Shown: positions 33,579-43,553 of the stretch, one piece after another | Layout: each line of letters starts with the position of its first letter | How positions within the stretch are numbered: position 1 is the stretch's first letter | DNA from: Manihot esculenta | Lineage: Eukaryota; Streptophyta; Magnoliopsida; Malpighiales; Euphorbiaceae | Assembly: GCF_001659605.2 (NCBI RefSeq) | Contig: NC_035174.2 | Location: forward strand, 28,431,219 to 28,495,218 | Length of the DNA: 64,000 nucleotides | Direction: 5' to 3' | Position numbers and translations under genes: made by a program | Notes under the pieces: model-generated | Told to the model about the DNA's origin: nothing | Database searches by the model: none | What the model saw: the letters and a program-made list of their open reading frames with translations, nothing else

Positions 33579-35999
33579 TGTAATACCCGGCTAGACTCCG
33601 GTATCGGAATTCCTATCGTCCGGTGGAATCTCGAATGTCGAAAACCTCTAGAAAGGTAAAACCATGTTTTATGAAATGTTTTTAATGTATTTTATGCTTT
33701 TAAGTGAAAAGGAATTGAGTTTTTAATGAAAAAGACCAAAGGAGACTTTGCCAGGTTCGGCCGCCGAAAGTTTAGTTCGGCCGCCGAACATGGTAAGGTT
33801 TTGGGAGCGCTTTAGGCCTCCGAAAGCCTTGTTCGAGTAAGTCAAGGTTCGGCCGCCGAACCTCATGTTCGGCCGCCGAACATGCATGAGATGTGGGGGC
33901 ACGTTAGGCCGCCGAAAGGTGACAGAACCAGCCCTATAAAGGACCCCGTGACCGAAAGAGGCGAGGTTTTCTCTCCCATTTCGGCCGACGATAAGCTTTA
34001 GCCCTCCTATGGTCATTTTAAGTGTTTTCCCTCAAATCTTCCAGATTTTTACGAGTTACATCTTGTTTTTGAAGAGTTTTGAAGTTTGAGCAAGTTTGGA
34101 AGCTTGGAAGTCAAAGAGTGGATTTCTCCCTACCTCCAAGCTAGGATCGTTCTTCCTCTCGATCTTCAAGAGGTAAGCTTAGATCCAACCTCTCTTGCAT
34201 GTTTTAAGTAAGTTTTGAGTAGATTTATGGGGTAGAAATGCATGAGTAGGCTTGTGGAAGTTTATGTTATGTTTATGGGTTTGATGTGCATGTTCTTGAG
34301 CAATGTGGCTTGTGTGTGTGTTGTAGTTGGGGTTTAAGTTAGTTTGAGGCCCCTAGGAGCTTGTATGCTTGAGTATGCATGTTGTAGAATAGAGTTTTAT
34401 GCATGACTAGGAAGTTTGGGGAACTTGGAGGCAAGAGGAGCCAAGTTTCTGCCCTTGGCAGAAACCAGGTTCGGCAGCCGAAGGGAGTTTCGGCCGCCGA
34501 ACATGGCTTGTGAGGCAGCTTTAGGCTGCCGAAGCTTGCCCCCGAAAGTTGGAGTTTCGGCTCTGTCCGAGACTTTCGGCCGCCGAAGGTGCCGCCGAAC
34601 ACGCATGAGTTTCGTCTCTGTCTGGGAGTTTCGGCCGCCGAAGGTGCCGCCGAGCCTGCCTGACTTTCGGCTCTGGAGGGACTTCCGGCCGCCGAAGGTG
34701 CCGCCGAAAGTGCCCTTCCCAGCCTTTTCTTGCATGTTTTTTTAGGGATGTTTTGAGGTGCTTTTAGGAGGTTTTTGGGGGTATGTTTAGAGTTATGTTC
34801 TTGTTGTTTGGTGCCTCATTTGAGTCCACCTGTGTAGGTTCGGACCCGAGGAACCGAGACCCCCGGTTGTGAGATAGTCGTTCAGAGTCCGTTGATAAAG
34901 CTTCAGTCACCAGGTGAGTGGGATAACTCCCTAAGTTTCTAAGTAAAGTAATTGGATAAATGAACAAATGAATGAATCTGATAGCATACTCATGCATCAT
35001 TAATGCCATGAAATATTCCAGGATGTTTGCATTAGAAATTCACGAAGATGTTGCATTGCATAATTTGATGTTGATGTGGATGGTTGTTGGGTGATCCATA
35101 GTCCTCTGATGTTATGTTATGACGATATGTTATGGACGACCAGCGAGGCCCATTCTACGCCCCTGGTACTATGTAAGAGAAAGTCCAGTGAGGCCCATTC
35201 TACGCCCCTGGCACTTTGGAATGTTATGTTATGTTATGTAAGAGAAAGTCCAGTGAGGCCCATTCTACGCCCCTGGAATTTGGAGATGTTGAGGACTAAT
35301 GGTGACAATACCATCCTTTATATGATTAGCTGTGATGTGATGCATTTCATGAAAGCATGAATAAGAAAAAGTATCATAATAATAAAATGAAGAATAATAA
35401 TATACCTAAAAATGGAGGAACTAAAACAAATGTTCTTAATAATAAAATGAATAATAATATACCTAAAAATGGAGGAATTAAATCAAATGTTTTTATTTTC
35501 TGCTCACTGGGCTTTTTAGCTCACCCCCTCTCCCCTAACCCCAGTCTTGCAGGTGCTGAGTAGATAGAGAAGTCAAGAAGAGTAAGAGAAGTTTATGTAA
35601 TAGCATAGCTGTGGACATGGTTTATTTGTAATGTAAAGTATGTTATGTAATGTAATAAAAGATTAGAAATGTGCTTGACTAGAGTTGTTTTAATCCCTGG
35701 TATACATGGTTTTCTTTATGAGATATAATGTTTTTATGATGTTCATGTAACCCAAGCCTGCCATATGTTATGTGCCCCATTGGAGTATTTGATGAGGACT
35801 CCAATGAGGGGTTTATGTTATGATGTGTATGCACAGGTTAGGCTTGGTAAAGAAAAGTTTTAATTCTTATGTATGTTGTTAATCATGTATGGGATTAAAC
35901 AGGTTCACAGGATGTATGTTTTGCTTGCTACGGGTTCCGGCGGCCTTAAGCCGACCTGGATCCTAGCGCCGGTAGCGGTCCGGTTTCCGGGTCGTTACA
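33579..35999 (+). repeat. 3' LTR of the intact Tekay element
   Basis: Same length and layout as the 5' copy. Differences are mainly G/A and C/T transitions, some inside the palindrome arrays (for example a TTCCGGCCGCCG variant near 34682). At the third splice-like site it reads CTTGCAG^GTGCTG where the 5' copy has CTTGCAAG, so the acceptor is intact here and mutated in the 5' copy. Confidence 0.95.
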
Positions 36000-36004
36000 G
36001 CACG

Positions 36005-36728
36005 CAAGATGATAGATTTTGTATGGGGAAACATCATCTGCAGATTTGGCATACCAAGAGTGCTTATCTCAGACAATGGCAGACAGTTCGACTGTAGTAC
36101 TTTCAAAGCATTTACAGCAAACATGGGCATATGGCACAAATTCTCCTCCGTGGCCCATCCCCAGACTAATGACCAAACAGAGGTTACTAACAGGGCTATC
36201 CTCCAAGGATTAAAAAAACGGCTGGATGGAGCAAAGGCGAACTGGGCAGAAGAGCTCAACAGTATCTTATGGGCACTCCGGACTACCCCCAGGACGCCTA
36301 CTAAAGAAACACCTTTCGCACTGGCCTACGGAACAGAGGCTGTAGTCCCAGTGGAATTGCAAATCCCCACTCATCGAGTCCAATTCGTTAGTGAAAACAC
36401 TAATGATGACAAGTTAAAAAGTAACCTGGATGCTCTCGAAGAAATCAAGGAAGAAGCTCAAGTCCGAACGGCCGCTTATCAACAACGAGCAGCACGATAC
36501 TACAACCAAAAAGTCAGAGAGAAAAGCTTGAAAGTGGGAGACATAGCCTTGAGAAACTTGGAGGCCACGGGAAAAAGAGTCGCAATGGGTAAGTTGGCAC
36601 CGACCTGGGAGGGCCCATTCAGAATAACAAAAGTGGTCAGACCAGGAGTATACCGAATTGAAGATATGCAGGGAAACCCTGAGCCCCATGCTTGGAATAT
36701 CCAACACTTGAAGAGGTATTTCCCTTGA
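36005..36728 (+). pseudogene. Tat integrase C-terminal part, separated by the insertion
   Basis: Continues the 25830 frame after removal of the nested element and one GCACG copy (codon CG|C). It contains LISDNGRQF (second catalytic Asp), HPQTNDQTEVTNR (catalytic Glu), an Arg/Lys-rich stretch and the C-terminal RPGVYRIED, NIQHLKRYFP, then TGA at 36726. This half has no internal stop. The protein cannot be made because of the 10-kb insertion and upstream nonsense codons. Confidence 0.88.
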
Positions 36729-37870
36729 AATATTTGTAAAGAAAAATATTATTATACTCTGAAAAACACAACTGAATAAAATGACGCCATGAAGACCGGG
36801 ATCCCCTAGAACTCCCGGGAAAACAAAGAAGATCGGGATCCCTAAGAACTCCCGGGAAAACAAAACAAAAACGGCCGGTGAGGATCTTAAAAGACCTCCC
36901 GGAGCATGAAGATCGGGATCCCCTAGAACTCCCGGGAAAATAAAGAAGACCGGGATCTCCTAGAACTCCCGGGAAAACAAAAAAGACAAATCCTAAGTTA
37001 CTGATGAAAAATCAAATTTCGACCTCCCGGAAGAGCTCGGGGCAAAATAGCCAAGAGCATCACAGCCCCAGGCCAATCTCCAAAAGCGAGCTCGGTACAA
37101 CATTAACCTCACAAATCAACTTCTAATGCTGAGTTAGCTAGCCTAGAAAGAGGTCCGAACTGCAACGCGTCCGGACAATACTCAGAAGTATAGGACGAGC
37201 TGCAGATTGCAGGTATAAAAGCCTAAAGCAAAAAAGCAAAGAACCGATCTCCTAGCTCGGATAGTTTCGCAATATGTGACATTCGGAAGGATGGATACAG
37301 GCAAAAGAGCGCGTTCCTAGCTCGAGCCAATTGGTCATAAGCAAACATTTAACAAGAACAACCCAAACAAGAAGAAAAAACGACAAAAGCCGACCTCCCC
37401 GTGGAACACACAGAAAGGCAAGGACCAGACAGCCGACCTCACAACTAAAACAGGCAAAATAAAATCGCCTAAGGGGAGGCCATGCGAGCACAAATAAAAT
37501 ACAGAGATTCACTAACTCACTACTCATGTAATAAATATTGAGGAAGTAAAGGAACAATCCGAGGGAAATCCAGTGGCATGAAACAGAGAATACCTCAGCT
37601 ACTATCAGCCCTGTTATTTACCATTAAAAGGTATGTGATCTGAAAACCGAGCTCATGGTTAGAAATAATCCAGCTCGACTAAGTCCAGATAGGAAAAGCC
37701 CATGAACAAAATTTTTTAGTGAAATATCTTAGTCAAATATAAATTACAAGATATGGAGATTGAGTGCTCCAGTTACGATAAGAAAAGATAAGTTCAAGAA
37801 TAAAACAAAAGCAACAATAGTTCAAGTAAAAGAAATTAAAACTTTCATTAGCAACAGAAGATGGTACAAC
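36729..37870. other. Tat untranslated region between integrase and the antisense gene
   Basis: Non-coding. It contains the tandem repeat listed separately and, at about 37600-37900, a block with AGCTCATGGTTAGAAATAATCCAGCTCG that recurs at about 41360-41900. No protein similarity is visible. Confidence 0.6.
36787..36985. repeat. About 34-bp repeat, four copies
   Basis: Units of the form GAAGAYCGGGATCCC followed by CTAGAACTCCCGGGAAAAC occur at about 36790, 36827, 36907 and 36944. Copies 2 and 3 are separated by a variant spacer. Each unit holds two short palindromes (GGGATCCC and CCCGGG). It occupies the same place as the 79-bp repeats of the left Tat element, but the sequence is unrelated. 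Confidence 0.8.
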
Positions 37871-38033
37871 TTATTTATCTGATAGGTTTGAAGGAAAAAC
37901 GGTCCTCAAGGGACTTACATCTCTCAGAATATCATCACCTATAGTATATTTGTCTACATTTACATTCAGAGGAGATCTGACACCCTCCAACCCAGGGCCA
38001 GGATCTCCTGCCTCAGGCTCGGGGTCTTCGCCT

Positions 38034-40882
38034 TCAGTCCCGAAGTCCTCCATATTGTCCCCCCTGTTGCTCGGACTCTTCCCCGGAAGACCCAGCCGCA
38101 ATGCGAGAGGTCCCTCTAGGCAAGGGGAAATCATCCTCCCCATACAGAACCTCCCCGCCATCAGAATCCACTTCTCTAGCTCGAAGTTTTGTCAGAGGAG
38201 TATCAGGAGCACGTCTGGCTTCCTTTAAACCCCTATTATAGCCAGATCTAAACATACGAAAGGCTTTTTTCCAAATAGCAGTCTTCATCTCCTTGGAGGC
38301 CTTATACTCGTCTAGATGCACCTCGCAGGCCTCAGCTATAACCGCCTTCAATTCAGAAGAATCCTTATAGTCTTGGAGGTGAGCTTCACAGGCCTGCTCA
38401 ATCTTTCCTTTCAGCTCATCCGACTCCTGATACTCCTCCAGCCGCCTCTCACATTCACGCTGGATCTTCTCCTCGGAATGTTTAACCACCTTGAGCAGGG
38501 CTGAACATTTACGCTCTGCAGCCCTGACTTCATGGCTAAGCTGTTGGTTACGAAGCGTAGACTCCTCAGCCGATGAAGCCAGGTCTCTGATACGTGCAGA
38601 ACTCGTGCTCAGCTCCTGCTCAAGGATCTCCACCCGAACCAAGGCCCTCTCTTTTTGAATATTCACCTTATTTAGGTGAACCTGAAGTCCTTCAAAATCA
38701 GCCTTCAGGGCCTCATACTGGCGCTGGAACGCCTCCTTCTGGCTTATCGCCTCATCCCTTTCACGAAGGGTCTCCACCAGGGAGGACAGCTGCTTTAAAA
38801 CTTCTTCACTTCGAATCTCTGCTGCAGCCGCCCTCTCATCAGACTCCTTGAGAACCTTGCGAGTATGAGACAACTCTGCCTCCAAGGACTTAGTACGCTC
38901 TTGTGCCTCAGCCGTCCTCTCATCGGCTCTTTTGAGGGCCTCCAAGGCAGAATGCAGCCTCGCTTAGAGGGACTCAGTATGAGCTCGAGCCGCTGTAAGG
39001 TTGCCCCTGGCATCACTAGTTGCAGACAAATTCTCCTCCAGGCGCGCCTCCTCTATCCGGCGGTCCACAGATTCCCGAAGCAAATGATCACGGGCATCCA
39101 CCTCCATGAAGAGGCCCATCACCTAAAACAAAGGAAAAGACTGTTAACACAAAGAAAAACAGAATAAAAGCATAGGAGGTAGCTTAGCTTACCATCAGGA
39201 GCATCTCCCTGATCGTATCTCCGAGCTCCTCGCGAGGTCGGGAACGGAACGCTGCTTGCTCCCTAGTAGAGCTGGCCAAAAGGCCAGTGAGAGCAAGAAA
39301 GCGCGGATCTGAAGCCTCCAAGACGCCACCGAACATCCGTTCCTTGACAATCTCAGCAACCACGCTAGCCGGAGACTGATGAGTGATATCCTCTGCGTTC
39401 AGAATGTCGTTATCAGGAGCAGACAATAGTGGTATCACAGGGACTTCTTTCTCTTTCCCAATGGGAGGGAGAGCTGGAGCTGATCCCTTAGCAGCCTTGG
39501 ATCTCTTTTGAGCTGGAGCTGGGGATGGCACTTCGAGGGAGGCAGGACGTTTGTCCCCTACCTTCTCTATGACATCCTCGTCCTTGGCAAGGTCAGACCT
39601 CACCTCCTCAGGGGCACCCCTGGTAGGAACCTCTGGGGCACTATCGTCAACAAGAACGATCTCCAGTCCTGTCCCAGGAGCCTCCTCTTCAATAATAGGG
39701 GATTCAAGCCTCCCTCCTGGTGCCTCCTCAACAGAAGGAGCAAGATCCGTCCTCATCTGTCCAATATCCCCAGCCTGCTTCACAACAGTTAGGGGAGCTC
39801 CTTCCGCATCCTCTGTAGAACCCTGACCAGATTTAGCCTCCTCAACAGGTTTCAAGGCAGGGGCCAACCTACCCTGACGAGATGATCGAGAAGGTCTGGC
39901 ACCATGGGAGCTCGACTTTGGAGCCCGAGAAGGAGCTCTAGCCAGAGGCCGGTTAACCTTCCTGGTAGAAACAACCCGGGCCACCTCTGCAGTGACCTCA
40001 GGCACGGGGCGCCCAGCCAGAAGAGCATCTAAAACAGCGTTCATACTCTCCCGAGACAGAACTAAGTTCTTCGGGGGCTTGATCTCATCCATTTTAACGT
40101 TAGAAGCTGCCAAAAAACACAAAGTCAGAAAGAGTTAGCGTACTTTCTAATGTCACTTACGAAGAAAAGCGGAGTTGCTAAACAAGGCATTATACCCGTG
40201 TCCCGGATATCCCTAATATTAGACACGAACATACACCTCTCGACGTCATACTTCTTGTCGACAGAAGTCAGTCGGAGATACCCCACCTGCTCGGTGAGGC
40301 TTAGTTGGGGCAGATGCCCGGAGGGACATCCTCCCAGTCTAGCCTCACCCCCCATGACACATCGACATCTTTTCTCAACTCTGCCACAAGGAAATTCTCT
40401 ACCCACCCCTTTATGGAATCCTTGTAGCCCGTGAAAAGAGACAATCCACCACGGGGAGAAAAATAGTAAAATTTCTGAGTTGCCCTAACAAGGCGGAAGA
40501 AAGTGACAATTAGACAGGCTGTGGGTGTAAAACCCCAACTCAGGCAAATGGATTCAAAGCAAGACATAAACAAAATGGAGTTCGGGGACAACATCCGGGG
40601 GGTTATCCCAAAATATTGAAAAACCTCGATGAAGAAAGGGGTGAAGGGGAAGGTCAGACCAAAATCCCTCTGTTTAAGAAAGAAGACTATGCGAAGACCC
40701 CTCTGGGGATCTACCAAACCAGGAGGGGCAGGTTTTGGAAGAACTATCCTTTCATTCCGAAGAGGAGCGCGAATAAGGTAAAGAGGAGTATCTAAATAAC
40801 TCCGAGAAATATACTTGGTTATGGAGGAAGGAGTAATGTGCGACTCAACATTGACAACATCGGGAAGTTTAGAATCCTCCAT
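38034..40882 (-). pseudogene. Antisense intron-containing gene of the Tat element
   Basis: Minus strand, antisense to gag-pol. The first segment, ATG 40882 to about 40161, carries the gypsy-type transposon domain (FFIEVFQYFGITP, LIVTFFRLVR), with a frameshift near 40330. A donor CTTC^GTAAGTG (40160) and acceptor TTTGGCAG (40107) bracket only 54 bp, and the phases do not match, so this junction is uncertain. The second segment, 40106-39193, is Pro/Ser/Lys-rich with a basic stretch. Donor ATG^GTAAGC and acceptor TTTTAG define a clean 70-bp phase-0 intron (39192-39123). The last exon, 39122-38034, is a long coiled coil with a TAA at 38966-38964 and an acidic C-terminus. Function is unknown. Similar antisense ORFs are typical of Tat elements such as Grande. 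Confidence 0.7.
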
Positions 40883-42763
40883 GGAAGAGTAAAAGAGCGT
40901 ACCTGAAAAGCAATAAGGTCAAGAAGGCAGAAGAGGTCGAAGGAAAACAGAGAGCAGACGAGAACAAGTTTCTTCGAGAGACAAAGAGAATTCGGAAGGA
41001 AAGGCAATAATGAAACGCAACGTCACTCTAAACAATTTTGTCTTGGAGCGGCGCGGTCATTAATTACTCTCGAAGTTTACCCCCTCATTAGTTATACAAT
41101 AACTGACGCGAAGGTAAAGGGGCAATAATCGAAGGTAAAGGGGCAATAACCGACGGCCGCTGGACTTCGCCACCTCTATTAAGGGTTGGGCCCACGGCAA
41201 TAGCCCATCACCCGAAAGCAATTGACGGACAGGCCTAAAAGCCCACATGCCATCTGCATAGAACAAATCCAACTCGCTCAAACCGTAAGACCGGGCTCCA
41301 CTTGGACCTCTCACTCGATGATAGAGACCGGCCTTGTTCATTACCTACGTAGGTCGGAAGCTTGGCTCATAGGTTAAAAGCAGAGCTCAGGGTTACGACT
41401 GATCCAGCTCGAAAAAAGATAAATAAAAAGCTCAAAGACACAAGCAGATGAAAGCACGATAAAGACCAGCCCTGCTTATTACCTAAGAAGGTCAAGAGCT
41501 CGGCTCACAGGATTAAAACAGAGCTCACGAGTACGACTAGTCCAGCTCGGAAAAAAGTAAGTCAAAAGCTTAGTTGGCCGAATGAACTCTAGTTCTAAAC
41601 GATTAAAGGGGCAAGAAGGAGAAAGCAATACGGCAGATCCCTTGGGAAAAGTTATGGAGCAAGCAATCTAAGTACTTTAGTTATGATAAAGAAAAAACAG
41701 TTTGAGTATGAACGCAAAACAAAAATTTCATTAAAAAAAAAACACATTACAGCATGTCACAAATACCAACACTACGGACTAAAAGGCTATCCTTAAAGGA
41801 TTTACACGCCCAGATACATCATCATCTACGTTTACATCACTATCGCCTACCCTACTATCTTAGCTTTCCATTCCGAGGAATTCTTATAGTTCAGAAAATC
41901 GACTTCGTAAGCCGGCTAAGCTCTGTCTCGAGATGTGATTTACGATACATACGAACGAGCTCATATATTATATGCCGATCTCATGAAAAACATAAGTCTT
42001 TGAGTTAAAGTCCCAGGGAGATCGGCATCATTACCCGTCCATCTGTCCGAAGCACCAACAAAAAATCGGCAAGGTATTATGAAGGGCAATGGAACAAGTG
42101 AAGGCAACACCAGAAAATTAGCGAAACATTCTGAAGAGCAATGGAACAAGTTGAACTTTCAACATTGTAAAACATATGCGGAAAGACATCATCAGGAGAT
42201 AGGGCAAACTTTGATCCTGTTGACCTGAAATTCGCGATCGATCTCAAAGTCCGAGAGGACCTAAAAGTTCGAACAATCGAAACAGTTGAGACTGACTCGA
42301 CACAGGTGTACAGTCTTGAAGATTCGGAACCTCGAGAGCTCGGCATGGAAGCCCGAGCTGGGGCAAAGGAAGAGCAAACCATCGAGAAGAGAAATCTTGC
42401 TGTTTTGTTAACGATCCCAAAGATAAGAAGGAAAGGTTAGTAATATATAATCAGAGGCTAACCCTTTAATGTGAGACAGAGCGACTTCATACTCTAGGCT
42501 AGTGGCATCAGAATCCTTAAAGGCTATTCACCAAAAAGGAAAGAAAATGTACCGGGAAGATAAAAGTAAGAAAACGAGGGTAACAGTGCGCACAAATGGC
42601 AGAGGAAAGCTAAATATAGAAAAAGGTAGAGAAGATTTAAAGCTGCAAGTGGCAATAAGATGAAAGGGCAAGCCGAATTTCAATAGACGCGGTCATAATG
42701 ATTCTAGGGGTTTACCCCCTCGACAGTTGGAGCAATAACTGCCGAGAAGGTAAAGGGGCAATT
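40883..42763. repeat. Duplicated non-coding block beyond the antisense gene
   Basis: Holds the 5' flank of the antisense gene (about 40883-41340), then about 41340-41575, two imperfect copies of a unit with AGCTCGGCTCACAGG and CCAGCTCG. It continues at about 41620-41900 with similarity to 37690-38000. The stretch 42690-42830 resembles 41030-41250 (both have a TTTACCCCCTC ... GTAAAGGGGCAAT layout). This suggests a tandem duplication of the antisense gene unit with the gene lost from the second copy. No convincing frame. Confidence 0.5.
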
Positions 42764-43262
42764 GATGACCCCTGAGTTCACCTCATCCCCGTCTAGGGCT
42801 AGGCCCATGAAAATAGCCCACTGCTCTGAGATTCTCAAGCCATTCACGCCAATTGGGTCCAGTCCACTAAGCCTCACGACCAGGTTCATCCGGCTCCCCT
42901 CATCAGGCCGGCCACGCCACCTCTACTCCTTAGGCCGATTCCATTTAGGCCCTGCTCTATCCTCACTCTCTGGCCCAGCCCAGAACCCGAAAGAGGATCC
43001 GTCCACCCATCTTGTAGACCCGCCTACCCGAGCCTGGAGAGGATCAGAGGCCGTTATGCATGGGCAGAGATTTGATTCCTTCGTACATCCGTATCAGCGT
43101 GGCAGGGACATGTAGTCTACTGATATTCGTTCTATCGGCACGTTACTAGCGGACAAAAGGAAACCTATAAAAGGAAAAATGCTCTCTTCTAGGTTTAAGA
43201 TTTTTCTAAATTTTACAGAGCTCATTGTAAAAACTCTATTTTTCTGGATCTCAGATCATCAG
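42750..43262 (+). repeat. Probable polypurine tract and 3' LTR of the Tat element
   Basis: GTAAAGGGGCAAT (42750-42762) looks like a polypurine tract followed by a TG start at 42764 (TGATGACCCCTGAG). A TATA box CCTATAAAAGG is at about 43165-43175, then a pyrimidine-rich start region. The end is uncertain; I suggest the CA near 43262. With no second LTR copy, this rests on position and signals alone. Confidence 0.45.
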
Positions 43263-43367
43263 AATCCTAATTGACTCAATGGTCAAATTTTAATGTAATA
43301 TGTGAAGAAAGATCATCAGAATCCTAATTGACTCAATGGTCAAATTTTAATGTAATATGTGAAGAAA
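43254..43367. repeat. Perfect 57-bp tandem duplication
   Basis: Two identical adjacent units begin GATCATCAGAATCC at 43254 and 43311. They sit at the probable end of the Tat LTR, so the duplication may lie across the element/host boundary. Confidence 0.92.
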
Positions 43368-43467
43368 GAGAAAGTTAGCAATTTATATATAAAAGAAATT
43401 CAGTTTTTACCCATATTCGATATATTAATTATTTTAAGAGCAGTTAGTTATTCTGACAGTGATCAAT

Positions 43468-43553
43468 TGTGAGTTATTAGATATTAACTATTCAGGTTAG
43501 TTATTTATATTGTGAGTTATTAGATATTAACTATTCAGGTTAGTTATTTATAT
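43468..43553. repeat. Perfect 43-bp tandem duplication
   Basis: Two adjacent identical units begin TGTGAGTTATTAGA at 43468 and 43511, in AT-rich DNA 100 bp beyond the 57-bp duplication. No coding content. Confidence 0.92.

Larger units (their letters stand above)
25831..35999 (+). mobile_element. Intact Tekay-type chromovirus LTR retrotransposon, TSD GCACG
   Basis: Complete 10169-bp element. LTRs 25831-28251 and 33579-35999 are both exactly 2421 bp, and the target duplication GCACG is at 25826-25830 and 36000-36004. It has a primer site, a polypurine tract and one uninterrupted gag-pol frame of 1662 codons with all catalytic motifs and a chromodomain. By eye I find roughly 11 substitutions between the LTRs, so insertion is recent. 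It disrupts the integrase codon of the host Tat element. It is the best candidate in the window for an autonomous element. Confidence 0.96.
21660..43262 (+). mobile_element. Tat-lineage Ty3/gypsy element, 5'-truncated, with nested Tekay element
   Basis: Plus-oriented element beginning inside gag at about 21660, without 5' LTR or primer site. Order: gag, protease, RT, RNase H, second (archaeal-type) RNase H, integrase, tandem repeats, antisense intron-containing gene (38034-40882), duplicated non-coding block, polypurine tract and probable 3' LTR (42764-43262). The dual RNase H and the antisense ORF after integrase place it in the Tat clade. It is split at 25830/36005 by the Tekay insertion. 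The outer ends are approximate, and no TSD can be tested because the 5' end is missing. Confidence 0.75.

Noticed and set aside
41754..42382. Frames of 60-100 codons on both strands.
   Set aside because: Within non-coding Tat sequence duplicated from the antisense-gene flank, with no conserved domain.
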